A program made the position numbers and the translations under genes. The notes beneath the pieces are model-generated. The model saw only the letters and a program-made list of their open reading frames with translations, made no database searches and was not told the origin of the DNA. A stretch of DNA of 64,000 nt from positions 124,001 through 188,000 of the forward strand of contig NZ_NISI01000001.1 in the NCBI RefSeq assembly GCF_002205845.1, read 5' to 3'. This stretch comes from Roseateles puraquae (GTDB lineage Bacteria > Pseudomonadota > Gammaproteobacteria > Burkholderiales > Burkholderiaceae_C). Of this stretch, positions 28,244-36,571 are shown piece after piece. Within the stretch, counting starts at the first letter, position 1. Every line of letters starts with the position of its first letter.

Positions 28244-29506
28244 ATGGATGTGCGCCGATTCCTGCAGGCCAAGATCACGGGCCTGTCTGCCCGCCTGTCG
28301 CGGCTGGCGCGCGTGGACAACGCCTTTGTCGGCCTGCGACCGCAGGACATGCCGTACGCGCCTTCGCCTGAGCACTTCCAGGCGGCCAATGCGCGGCTGT
28401 CGGCGGTGGAGCAACGCATCCATGACCGCTTCGAGCAGCTGCGCACCGATGCCGGACGCCGAGCCCCGCAGCGGGTGCTGGTGGACATTGCGCTCGTCGA
28501 GCGCGAGTTGGACCGTGCCCGGCGCCTGTTCGGCATGTTCTACGAAGTGTTCGCGCAGCGCGGCACGGCGTTTGGGCCGTCGCTCGCGGCGCATGACAGC
28601 ATCGCGGCTGACTGCTACACCGCCATCCGCCAGGCCGCGCCGCGCCTGTTCGATGCGCCGCTGCTCAAGCCGGTGTCGTACATGGAGCATGGCTATTCGC
28701 CGGCCACCATGCGGCGCGGCGTGGCGCTGTCGCGGCTGCTGGGCGAGGCCAACCCCTTCCCGCTGATCCGCATTCCCTGGGACCGCGACCAACCCTGGCA
28801 GAGCGTCTTCCTGCACGAGGTGGCACACAACATCCAGGCCGATGCCGGCATCTGGCAGGAGAACCGCCAGGCCGTGCTGCGCCGCGTGATGGGCCGCGCC
28901 GGCAGCCCGATGCTGGCGTCCGTCTACGGGCGCTGGCACAAGGAGATCTTTGCCGACCTGGCCGCCATCCTGCTCGGCGGCCCCGCCGCAGCTTGGGGCA
29001 TGGCCGACTTCCTGGCTCACCCGCAACCGCGCACCATGACCTTCCGCCCCGGCGGCGCGCACCCCACGGCCTATCTGCGGGTCTACCTGTTGGCCGAGAT
29101 GCTGCGTCGCATGGGCTTCCAGGCCGATGCCACCCGGCTCCTGCGCGTCTGGCAAGCGCTGTACCGCGCCGATACCGGGCACCGCATCCCCGCCGGACTG
29201 ATGAGCAGCGCGCCGCGGCTCATTCCGGAGGTGGTGGACGAGATCGCCTTCCAGACCCGGCGCAACCTGGCGCAGCAGGCGTTGGCCGACGTCATTCGCT
29301 TCGACGCCGGCGACCAGGACGCGATCCTCGCCGGCGCGCGCCGCCTGCAGGCTGGCAAGCCCGTGGACCTGCCGCCCCGCCATGTCGTCAGCGCGGCTCA
29401 CTATGCGCTGGAGAGCGGGCGCATTGCGCCGCAGCGCCTGGCCCACGCCGTGACCGACCAGCTCAGCGGCAGCCGCACCCGTGCGCCGCTGCGGCTGGTG
29501 GCTTGA
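28244..29506 (+). CDS. Putative zinc metallopeptidase (HExxH, gluzincin-like)
   Basis: A 420-residue protein with a zinc-peptidase signature: 'FLHEVAHNIQAD' gives HEVAH at 191-195. Glu234 in 'WHKEIFADLAAILLGGPAA' is well placed as the third zinc ligand. 'HPTAYLR' (273-279) recalls the HP..R motif that follows the active site in M48-like families. Residues 1-190 are mostly helical and have no recognised domain. No signal peptide or membrane segment is seen, so it should act in the cytoplasm unless exported by another route. GGAG lies 9 bp before ATG 28244. Its place after the two polarised proteins suggests they may be substrates, which is inference. I do not recognise the exact family. Confidence 0.72.
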   Translation: MDVRRFLQAKITGLSARLSRLARVDNAFVGLRPQDMPYAPSPEHFQAANARLSAVEQRIHDRFEQLRTDAGRRAPQRVLVDIALVERELDRARRLFGMFYEVFAQRGTAFGPSLAAHDSIAADCYTAIRQAAPRLFDAPLLKPVSYMEHGYSPATMRRGVALSRLLGEANPFPLIRIPWDRDQPWQSVFLHEVAHNIQADAGIWQENRQAVLRRVMGRAGSPMLASVYGRWHKEIFADLAAILLGGPAAAWGMADFLAHPQPRTMTFRPGGAHPTAYLRVYLLAEMLRRMGFQADATRLLRVWQALYRADTGHRIPAGLMSSAPRLIPEVVDEIAFQTRRNLAQQALADVIRFDAGDQDAILAGARRLQAGKPVDLPPRHVVSAAHYALESGRIAPQRLAHAVTDQLSGSRTRAPLRLVA

Positions 29507-29533
29507 AACCGAACCCCACACCGAGGACTCCCC

Positions 29534-31504
29534 ATGGCCCACTCCAACACCCTGCCCATCAGCACCGCGCAAGGCGGCCAGGACCGCCTGGTGCTCGACA
29601 ACCTGATCCGCCGGGAGCTCAAGGTCGGCGACCCCAGCGACCCCGCGCAAGTGGCCCAGGCGCTGCTGACCCGCTACAGCGCCGACCCCCGCGCCCAGGC
29701 CATCGGCCAGGAGTCGCGTGGCCTGCCCTTCCTGCAGGCGGCCAGCTCGGCCCCGCCGGTCGTGCAGATGTTGACCGCTGCCGGCGGCGCCGAATGGCAG
29801 CAGGCCCTGGACGACATCAACCAGGACCTGCAGCACCTGAGCACCAGCGCCCTGGTGAAGGACGTGGCGCCCGAGATCCGCGGCTGGGGCCAGGCCATCC
29901 GCACGACGCTGTCCGAAGGCTATGACGCCGCCCGCTTTGGCCTGGACCCGCGCAACCGCGACAAGGGCTTCGCGATGCGACGCCAGCTCAACGACTATGC
30001 GCGCCTGGCCCGGCTGGTCGGCGCGCACACGCCGGCGATGCTGACGGACTTCCGCAAGCTCGCGCAGAGCCTGGACGAGGCGGCCAACCTGCTGCTGGTG
30101 ATCATGGGCGAGGCGCTCGCCAATGTGGGTTTTGGCGGCGGCCGCTACATCCCGCAGGTGGCCTATGCCGATCTGCAGACCCGCCGCGACGCCGTCATCT
30201 ACGCGCTGCGCAACCTGGTCGGCAGCACCCAGCAGGCCTACGGCCCCGACGAATGGCCGCGCGGGCTGGACGCCTACCGCCAGCTCAACGACCTGCTGGA
30301 GGCCCAGGGTCAGAACGACCTGCGTTCCCTGCTGATCGAGACCGAGCTGGCCCGCACCATGGACGAGCTGGTGCGCCGCGGCGGCGACAACACCGCCGAC
30401 GGCCTGCGCTCGGTCGGCTCCACCTCGCTGCTGACGCTGGAGCGCTTCCGCCGACTGGTGGCCGTGAGCCGGCGCGGCATCAGCCCGGAGTCGCCTGCGC
30501 TGTACGCCTACCTGGAAGCGCTGCAGCTATTCGCTTCAGCCTTCGACTCCGCTGGCGGCTTCCGGCTGATGAAGATCGCCCGGCCGCCACTGCTGTTCTA
30601 CGGCCTGTACGGCAGCACGGGGCTGGACGATGCCGACCGCCGCATCGTCGACCTGGCCACCCGGCGCGGCCTGGTGGCGGACGCCATCGACTGCTTTGCC
30701 AGCAGCTGCTGCCAGGGCAACCGGACCTGCCTCGTGCTGCTGGACAAGCTGCTGTATGACATCGACCGCGCCATCGACCTATACGGCCTGGGCTTTGCCA
30801 ACTTCGGCAGCACCGAGCGGCGCGCGTCGGCCTACGCCTTCATGATCGACCAGGTGCTGCTGGCCGCGCCCTGCCGCGCGCCGGGCGCCAACCAGCCCAG
30901 CCTGTTGCCGGCCGAGCTGGTGACCCAGCTCAACGCCATCGCCGACGAGCTGCGCCCCGACCTCACGCTGGCCAACGACCCGGTCTTTGCGGATGCCGTG
31001 GCCCGTGCCCAGCGCCTGGCCGCGCAGCTCGGCACCCTCATGCAGGCGCGCGGCATCGCCGACCCGGACCAGCTGCGCCTGCGCGGCACCGCAGCGCCGC
31101 CGCAGGTCTGGGACATCGAGGACCTGGCCGAGCTGAACACCGCCATCTACCGCGGCAGCGCCGTCGTACCGCCCGGGCTGGTGCCCGACAGCGACCTGCA
31201 GCTGGACGCCTACCTCGGCGTCATCGAGCAGGAGCTCTGCCTGCAGCTCGACATGGAGCGCAACTGGAGCCAGCTGGTGCACAGCATGGTGGCCAACTGC
31301 GCACAGATCGATGTCTCGCTATCGCAGCTGCAGGCCGTGGTGCAGGCCGCGGTGCGCAGCGTGGCCGGCCATGACTGCCGCTCGGGCGCCGCCATCAACC
31401 TGCCGCCGACCCTCGAAACCTCGCTCGATTCGCTGGTGGACAGCGTGGAGCGCACGGGCCTGGGTCGACCGCATCGCACGCTGTCCTGGCAGCGCCGCAC
31501 CTGA
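29534..31504 (+). CDS. Large conserved-looking protein of unknown function
   Basis: A 656-residue protein, the largest of the operon, with no domain I recognise. The composition is mainly helical. There is no signal peptide and no membrane segment. A cysteine cluster lies at residues 387-399 ('CFASSCCQGNRTC'), followed by hydrophobic helix-like stretches, with further Cys at 447, 569, 589 and 615. The motifs 'GGGRYIPQVAYADLQTRRDA' and 'ARPPLLFYGLYGSTGLDDAD' look like folded globular segments, not low complexity. GAGGA precedes ATG 29534, and the gap to the peptidase gene is 27 bp. The clean reading frame and codon pattern support a real gene. The function is unknown; it could be a structural or scaffold component of the system. 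Confidence 0.75.
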   Translation: MAHSNTLPISTAQGGQDRLVLDNLIRRELKVGDPSDPAQVAQALLTRYSADPRAQAIGQESRGLPFLQAASSAPPVVQMLTAAGGAEWQQALDDINQDLQHLSTSALVKDVAPEIRGWGQAIRTTLSEGYDAARFGLDPRNRDKGFAMRRQLNDYARLARLVGAHTPAMLTDFRKLAQSLDEAANLLLVIMGEALANVGFGGGRYIPQVAYADLQTRRDAVIYALRNLVGSTQQAYGPDEWPRGLDAYRQLNDLLEAQGQNDLRSLLIETELARTMDELVRRGGDNTADGLRSVGSTSLLTLERFRRLVAVSRRGISPESPALYAYLEALQLFASAFDSAGGFRLMKIARPPLLFYGLYGSTGLDDADRRIVDLATRRGLVADAIDCFASSCCQGNRTCLVLLDKLLYDIDRAIDLYGLGFANFGSTERRASAYAFMIDQVLLAAPCRAPGANQPSLLPAELVTQLNAIADELRPDLTLANDPVFADAVARAQRLAAQLGTLMQARGIADPDQLRLRGTAAPPQVWDIEDLAELNTAIYRGSAVVPPGLVPDSDLQLDAYLGVIEQELCLQLDMERNWSQLVHSMVANCAQIDVSLSQLQAVVQAAVRSVAGHDCRSGAAINLPPTLETSLDSLVDSVERTGLGRPHRTLSWQRRT

Positions 31505-31529
31505 ACCGCCACCGCAAGAGGAGCCCACC

Positions 31530-32177
31530 ATGCCAGACGATTTCGATCTCCGGTACACGCCGAAGTTCTACGAGAGCTTCGGGAAAGTCATCCAGCTCGA
31601 CCTGGGCAGCACGGCGCAGGACGTGGCCACGACACGCGAGCGCGTGACCGAGCTGCCGCAGGCCCTGGGCGACGTGCTCAAGCCCACGGCCGACAGCATT
31701 GCCGCGCTGCGCACCAGCTGGTCCCAGGACCTCGCCGCGGCCGTCACGCAGCTGAAGGCCAGCCACGCCGGCGACATCGGCACCGCACGCGACGCGCTGA
31801 AGCAGGACCTCCAGGCAGGGATCCAGCAGGTGCTGGCCGCCGTCCACACCACAACGCCGGCGCCGGTGCCCCAGGCGCTGCGGTTGAACGTGCGATCGGC
31901 CGACGTGATCCGGCCGCTGACGCAGGTGTTGACGCTGGGCGTGGATGCCGCCCCCGGCCAGCCCGACAAGCAAGCCAAGTCGGAGTGGGGCGAGAACGTC
32001 ACGCTGAAGAAGCTGGCCGAATCCGTCGCCGCCGAGGCAGCCCTGCTCGACGGCGAGCTGCACAAGCGCTTCCTGGCGGCCTTTCGCGTCTTCAGCAGCA
32101 AGTCGACCGAAGAACGCCACCAGCGCTATGCCGAGGTGCATGCGCTGATCGAGGACATCGCAGCCCAGCTGAGCTAG
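31530..32177 (+). CDS. Unknown protein of the nine-gene operon (215 aa)
   Basis: A 215-residue protein starting 'MPDDFDLRYTPKFYESFGKV'. Residues 25-105 are strongly helical with regular Ala/Leu/Gln spacing and could form a coiled coil. A Pro-rich linker (109-115) leads to a segment 'LRLNVRSADVIRPLTQVLTL' and a charged helical tail. There is no membrane segment. ATG 31530 was chosen for its AGAGGAG ribosome binding site, 6-7 bp upstream; the frame is open farther but overlaps the preceding gene. No family is recognised. Confidence 0.72.
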   Translation: MPDDFDLRYTPKFYESFGKVIQLDLGSTAQDVATTRERVTELPQALGDVLKPTADSIAALRTSWSQDLAAAVTQLKASHAGDIGTARDALKQDLQAGIQQVLAAVHTTTPAPVPQALRLNVRSADVIRPLTQVLTLGVDAAPGQPDKQAKSEWGENVTLKKLAESVAAEAALLDGELHKRFLAAFRVFSSKSTEERHQRYAEVHALIEDIAAQLS

Positions 32178-32220
32178 TCCACCGCCTCCACCGAATGCAA
32201 CGCCACGCCGGAGCGACACC

Positions 32221-33309
32221 ATGAGCTTCCAGACCACCGAAACCATCCAGCGTCTGTGGGAGACCTTCCTGCGTGACCAGTTGGCGGCCATGCCGCCGGC
32301 CGAGCGGCAGAAGTTCGAGCAGCCGTTCGAGCAGCGCTTCAGCGAACTGCTCAAGGGCGCCGCCAACGGCGAGAACAGCCGCGACGGCTTTCTCGACCTG
32401 GTCGGCCTGGGCGACAACGGCCCGCCGGACTTCGACAAGATCGCCTACCCGCACATCACGCCTGACTTTGACGACGCCGTCGTGCCCAGCCAGCTGCATG
32501 CCGCTGCCGAGCTGTACTACATCTACCAACACGAACGCATGAAGATCTTCGAGGTGGTGGACACGCTGCTGCGGCTGTTCCGGCTGGGCAAGATGCGTAT
32601 CCAGCGCGGCCCGGGGGCCCGAGGCTTGTATCTGCTCGAGAAGTGGCAGCCCCTGCGCTACAAGCGCGCCGACCGCATGGTGGCCTACCGCCGCGCCTTC
32701 AACTACGGCACGGCGCAGGCGCCGGCCGGTGCGGTGGTCAACCGCAACTTCCACCGGCAGATGGTGGGCTTCATGGTGTCGCTGGGCCAGTACTTCCGCG
32801 ACCTGCTGATCGGCGAGGTCATCCGCGGCGGCCAGGTCATCGAGCAACGGCCCTTCGGCAGCGTGGCCACGGTGCAGCGCATCGGGCTGGACCTGCGCTA
32901 TGCGCTGGACCGCTCCACCTACGGCAACATCTTCTCGCTGGCCATGGAGACGGGTCATCACCTCAAGACCGTGCTGCAACTGCTGGATGCGCCGGACATC
33001 AAGAAGGCCTTCGACGCCAACACCAAGTGGGACGTGGTGGAGATCGTCTCCAACCGCTACCTCGGCGGTGTGGCCGAGCCCAGCCAGCGCGCCAAGATGG
33101 CCGAGAGCGGGCGGCGCATCCTGCAGTTCGTGGCGGACAACGACTTCAAGACGGCCACCGACCCCATCCTGTTCCAGAGCGTCGTGCGCCCGATGGGCGC
33201 GCATGCCGAAGCCTGGGTGGCGGCCTACCGCATGACGCCCGAGGGCCGGGGCTTCCCCGGCGTGACCCCGGCGCTGCAGAGCGTGCTGGGCATCCGCCAG
33301 GCCGCCTGA
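32221..33309 (+). CDS. Unknown protein of the nine-gene operon (362 aa)
   Basis: A 362-residue soluble protein rich in aromatic and charged residues, with no signal peptide. Characteristic segments are 'QLHAAAELYYIYQHERMKIF', 'RLGKMRIQRGPGARGLYLLE', 'VVNRNFHRQMVGFMVSLGQY' and 'STYGNIFSLAMETGHHLKTV'. These look like a well-folded, mostly helical protein, but I recognise no family. The RBS GGAG lies 7 bp before ATG 32221. It is followed after 12 bp by the next gene. Its even codon use and tight packing support it as a genuine operon member. Confidence 0.74.
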   Translation: MSFQTTETIQRLWETFLRDQLAAMPPAERQKFEQPFEQRFSELLKGAANGENSRDGFLDLVGLGDNGPPDFDKIAYPHITPDFDDAVVPSQLHAAAELYYIYQHERMKIFEVVDTLLRLFRLGKMRIQRGPGARGLYLLEKWQPLRYKRADRMVAYRRAFNYGTAQAPAGAVVNRNFHRQMVGFMVSLGQYFRDLLIGEVIRGGQVIEQRPFGSVATVQRIGLDLRYALDRSTYGNIFSLAMETGHHLKTVLQLLDAPDIKKAFDANTKWDVVEIVSNRYLGGVAEPSQRAKMAESGRRILQFVADNDFKTATDPILFQSVVRPMGAHAEAWVAAYRMTPEGRGFPGVTPALQSVLGIRQAA

Positions 33310-33321
33310 CGGGGGATGGCC

Positions 33322-33822
33322 ATGGGCACGAGCTGGGATGCTGCGGTCATCGACGATGCGTTGGCCGGCACCGACGCCGGGATCGATGCGCTCACCCAGC
33401 TGCCTCGCCCGCAGCGGGGGTTGTCGCCCAACCTGGCGCACTGGCATGTCATCGGCAGCCTGGTGAACGACCTGCGCCGGTGGTTCCCGGGCACGCAGGT
33501 CCGGGTGGACAAGTCCCGTGGCGCGGGCCAGCCCGGCGCGCGCTTGCGGCCCGACGCCAACTTCAACAACCCGCGCCGGGGTGGCGCGCCGACCCACATC
33601 GAGGTCGACACCCAGCCGGCCCAGATGCGCCGTCATATCCATGCCCGCAACCGGGCCCTGCGCAATGTCTTTCTGCAGGTGGACCCCGCCAGCGGCGCGC
33701 TGCTGCGCAAGCTCGTCTACCCGCCAGGCGCCCCCCGCCCGCAGCTCGACCGGCGCGGCACGCAGACCGCCCCGGTGCGACTGCGGCCGACGGATGTCTT
33801 CGATGAATTCGACGGAGGTTGA
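33322..33822 (+). CDS. Unknown 166-aa protein with a faint PD-(D/E)XK-like pattern
   Basis: A 166-residue protein. ATG 33322 was chosen because GGGGGA lies 5 bp upstream; an in-frame ATG at 33316 would sit on that ribosome binding site. The middle reads 'GARLRPDANFNNPRRGGAP' then 'THIEVDT', giving Pro-Asp at 77-78 and Glu94-x-Asp96. This recalls the PD..E-x-K spacing of PD-(D/E)XK nuclease-fold proteins, but the catalytic Lys is missing, so activity is doubtful. It is strongly basic around residues 62-112. The C-terminus 'DVFDEFDGG' resembles the 'DEFDG' repeats of the second polarised protein. The family is not recognised. Confidence 0.7.
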   Translation: MGTSWDAAVIDDALAGTDAGIDALTQLPRPQRGLSPNLAHWHVIGSLVNDLRRWFPGTQVRVDKSRGAGQPGARLRPDANFNNPRRGGAPTHIEVDTQPAQMRRHIHARNRALRNVFLQVDPASGALLRKLVYPPGAPRPQLDRRGTQTAPVRLRPTDVFDEFDGG

Positions 33823-33824
33823 CC

Positions 33825-34589
33825 ATGGGTGCAAGCGACCTGCGCGTGACCGTCGACGGCGTGAAGCTGCGCTGCGTGCTGGACCCGGCCCTGGTGCTGG
33901 GCCATGCCTGCGGTCGCCCACTGGCCCTTGGGCTCACCCGGGTGTTCGAGGCCTGGCTGCCTCGCTCCTTCTGGCGGGTGCTGGACGCCAGCGACTTGAT
34001 CAGCCTCGACACCGAGGCGGCTCCCTGGCTGCATCCGCTCGCATTGAACGACTGGACGGCGCTGCGCGACGGCACCGACGCCGGCTCCTGGCCGCTGCGC
34101 TGGGTCGGCGACAACCTGCACGAGTCGCAGCTGCGCAGCAGCGTGGACGACTCGCTGCTGGAGCGCTTCGAGCGCCACGCGGAGGCTCTGCAGGCGCCGG
34201 AGCCCACTGACGCTGGCCTGGGCTGGCAGTGCAGCTTCGATGCGGTCAGCAGCGCGCACGATGCGCTGGCGCTGTCGGCGGCCCTGGATGGGGCCTTGCT
34301 GCTGTGCCAGGCCCCCGACGGTGAAACGCCCCCGGGGCCAGTGCTGGCCCTCGCTCGCCTGGGGCACCAGCCACTGGAGTTGTCACCGGACGAAAGCCGC
34401 AGCCTGATGGCCGCCGAACGGCTGTTCGTGCGGCAGGCCGTGGCGGCGGCCGGGCTCGCGGCTCAGCTGCAGTCGCTCGGCCACCTGTGCATCGTGCACG
34501 CCCTGACCTGGCCGGCTGCCAGCGAGGCGGCCAACGACGACGGCCATGACCCCTGGCATCACAGCCAGTCCTGGTGGTACCGCCTCTGA
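33825..34589 (+). CDS. Unknown protein of the nine-gene operon (254 aa)
   Basis: A 254-residue protein with no recognised domain. ATG 33825 was chosen because GGAGG (33814-33818) lies 6 bp upstream; an in-frame TTG at 33819 is less likely. It begins 2 bp after the previous stop, so the two are almost certainly translated together. The composition is Ala/Leu/Trp-rich and acidic overall, with helical segments 'LDDSLLERF'-like near 108-125 and 'SRSLMAAERLFVRQAVAAAG' at 191-210. The tail is His/Trp-rich ('HDPWHHSQSWWYRL'). No signal peptide or membrane helix is evident. Confidence 0.7.
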   Translation: MGASDLRVTVDGVKLRCVLDPALVLGHACGRPLALGLTRVFEAWLPRSFWRVLDASDLISLDTEAAPWLHPLALNDWTALRDGTDAGSWPLRWVGDNLHESQLRSSVDDSLLERFERHAEALQAPEPTDAGLGWQCSFDAVSSAHDALALSAALDGALLLCQAPDGETPPGPVLALARLGHQPLELSPDESRSLMAAERLFVRQAVAAAGLAAQLQSLGHLCIVHALTWPAASEAANDDGHDPWHHSQSWWYRL

Positions 34590-34605
34590 ACGCCGGAGCC
34601 CGACG

Positions 34606-35646
34606 ATGGATGCTGAGACTCGCTCGCCCCCCCCCGCCGCAGGCGGCCCCCGCGTGAACCGCGATGAACTCGTGGCCGTCACCGTGCAGGGCCAGATCGC
34701 TCATCCGGTCGGCCGCGCCACGCCCTACCGCATCGGCTACGACGGCGTGCCCCGCGTGCTGCCGGGCACCGGGGGTATCGTGCTGAACCGGCGCATCGGC
34801 GACCTCTGCGTGGGCCTGGCGGGCGACCACATCGAGCCGGGCGTGGCCCTGCACAACAACAGCCGCGAGGTCATCGGCCCGCGCGACGGCCCGAACAACG
34901 CGCTCATCACCTATGCCTGCGTGGGCAACCGCGCCACGGTGCTCAGCGGCCTGGCGCGCGGCCAGCAGGGCTGGGTGACCGGCAAGCACGGCGGCGTGAA
35001 CCATGTGCTGGTGGACTTCCCAACCGCGGTGCTGCAGCGGCTGGCGATCGGCGACCGCATCGGCATCACCTCCATCGGCCAGGGGCTGCGGCTGCCGCAG
35101 CACCCGCGCATCGAGCTGATGAACTGCGCGCCAGGCCTGATCGCCCGCTGGGGCATCACCGCGCGCGATGGCCGCCTGTATGTGCCCGTCACCCATGAGG
35201 TGCCCGCACGGCTCATGGGCTCCGGCCTGGGCAAGAACACCGCCTGGCGTGGCGACTACGACATCCAGCTGGCCGACCGCGCCGCCCGGGAGCGCTACCG
35301 GCTGGGCAGCCTGCGCTTCGGCGACTTCGTGGCCATCACCGACGCCGACACCCGCCGCGGCCCCGTCATGCGCGAGGGCCGGGTGACCATCGGCGTCATC
35401 GTGCACGGCGACAGCACCGTGAGTGGCCACGGCCCGGGCGTGACGCCGCTGCTCACCGGGCCCGCCGAGTTGCTGCGTCCGCGGCATGACACGAATGCCA
35501 ACCTGGCGGCGGTGCTGGGCGTGCGCCAACCGGTGCCGCCGCAGGAGCGCCTGACGCTCGCCGAGCGCGACCGGCGCCTGCGCTGCCGCGTGCGCGAGGC
35601 GCCGCCTCACCTGGCCTTCAGGACGTCAGCTGGCGTTGAAGGTTAG
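34606..35646 (+). CDS. DUF4438-family protein
   Basis: A 346-residue protein that matches the DUF4438 pattern as I recall it: 'NRDELVAVTVQGQIAHP' near the start, then 'PYRIGYDGVPRVLPGTGGIV' (40-59), 'GDHIEPGV' (73-80) and 'YACVGNRATVLSG' (103-115). The family has structural representatives but no established function. ATG 34606 has GGAG 7 bp upstream; the frame is open farther into the previous gene. It is the last gene of the nine-gene operon. Its last 29 bp overlap tail to tail with the convergent tdh gene, so the final residues 'AFRTSAGVEG' are coded on both strands. Confidence 0.78.
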   Translation: MDAETRSPPPAAGGPRVNRDELVAVTVQGQIAHPVGRATPYRIGYDGVPRVLPGTGGIVLNRRIGDLCVGLAGDHIEPGVALHNNSREVIGPRDGPNNALITYACVGNRATVLSGLARGQQGWVTGKHGGVNHVLVDFPTAVLQRLAIGDRIGITSIGQGLRLPQHPRIELMNCAPGLIARWGITARDGRLYVPVTHEVPARLMGSGLGKNTAWRGDYDIQLADRAARERYRLGSLRFGDFVAITDADTRRGPVMREGRVTIGVIVHGDSTVSGHGPGVTPLLTGPAELLRPRHDTNANLAAVLGVRQPVPPQERLTLAERDRRLRCRVREAPPHLAFRTSAGVEG

Positions 35647-36571
35647 CCAGCATGTCATCGACCATGGCGTCCAGGTCGTAACGCAGCTGCCAGCCCCAGT
35701 CGGCCTGGGCGTCGCGGTCATCGATGCGCTGCGGCCAGCTCGCGGCGATCGCCTGGCGGAAGTCGGGCACGCAGTCCATCGTGAACGACGGCAGGCGGCG
35801 GCGGATGGACGCTGCGATCTGCTCGGGCGTGAAGCTCACGCCGGCGAGGTTGTAGCTGCCGCGCTGGCGGATGGCCTCGGCCGGCGCGTCCATCAGCTCC
35901 AGCGTCGCACGCAGCGCGTCGGGCATGTACATCATCGGCAAGGCCTGGCCGGCTTCCAGGAAGCAGGTGTAGCGGCCTTCCTTCAGCGCGGCATGGAAGA
36001 TCTCGACGGCGTAGTCGGTCGTGCCACCGCCCGGCGGCGTCTTCCAGCTGATCAGGCCCGGGTAGCGCAGGCTGCGCACGTCCACGCCGTGCTTGGCGTG
36101 GTACCAGGCACACCAGCGCTCGCCAGCAAGCTTGGAGATGCCGTAGACGGTGGTCGGGTCCATCACCGTGGTCTGGGGTGTGTCCACGGCCGGCGTGTTC
36201 GGACCGAAGGCGGCAATGGAACTGGGCCAGAAGATCTTGTCGAGCTTCTCGTGGCGGGCCAGTTCCAGCACGTTGAGCAGCCCCTTCATGTTCAGGTCCC
36301 AGGCCCACATCGGGTGCTTCTCACCGTTGGCCGACAGCGCGGCGGCGAGGTGGTAGATCTGGGTGATCTTGTGGCGCTTGACCACCGTGGCCAGGGCGCC
36401 AGCGTCTGTCACGTCAAGCGCCTCGTGCTGCAGAGTGCGCACGCGGCCCTGCGGGCTCAGGTCGCTGGTGATGACGGCCTCGTTGCCGTGCCGCAGCGCG
36501 AGTTCTGCGGCCAGCTCGGTGCCAATCTGGCCGTTGGCGCCAATGATGAGGATGCGGGTGGGCCGGCTCAT
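35618..36571 (-). CDS. tdh: L-threonine 3-dehydrogenase, short-chain (epimerase-like) type
   Basis: A 317-residue NAD-dependent member of the extended short-chain dehydrogenase family. The cofactor motif is 'IIGANGQIGTELA' at residues 9-21. The catalytic Tyr-x3-Lys is 'VYGISKLAGE', with the Ser in 'WPSSIAAFGP'. 'RYPGLISWKTPPGGGTTDYA' matches the epimerase-type threonine dehydrogenases. It overlaps the stop of kbl by 4 bp, and the pair converts threonine to 2-amino-3-ketobutyrate and then glycine plus acetyl-CoA. The partner gene makes this assignment firm over a sugar epimerase. The 3' end overlaps the DUF4438 gene by 29 bp. Confidence 0.92.
   Translation of the reverse strand: MSRPTRILIIGANGQIGTELAAELALRHGNEAVITSDLSPQGRVRTLQHEALDVTDAGALATVVKRHKITQIYHLAAALSANGEKHPMWAWDLNMKGLLNVLELARHEKLDKIFWPSSIAAFGPNTPAVDTPQTTVMDPTTVYGISKLAGERWCAWYHAKHGVDVRSLRYPGLISWKTPPGGGTTDYAVEIFHAALKEGRYTCFLEAGQALPMMYMPDALRATLELMDAPAEAIRQRGSYNLAGVSFTPEQIAASIRRRLPSFTMDCVPDFRQAIAASWPQRIDDRDAQADWGWQLRYDLDAMVDDMLANLQRQLTS

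Noticed and set aside
33322-33822. Calling the 166-residue protein a nuclease or toxin
   Set aside because: The pattern lacks the catalytic Lys and rests on a few residues, so it is described only as a faint resemblance.
25907-35646. The nine-gene operon as a prophage, contractile injection system or secretion system
   Set aside because: No tail, sheath, baseplate, ATPase, integrase, lysis or VgrG/PAAR-type protein is present. Composition is even with the surroundings and no att site or tRNA border is seen.
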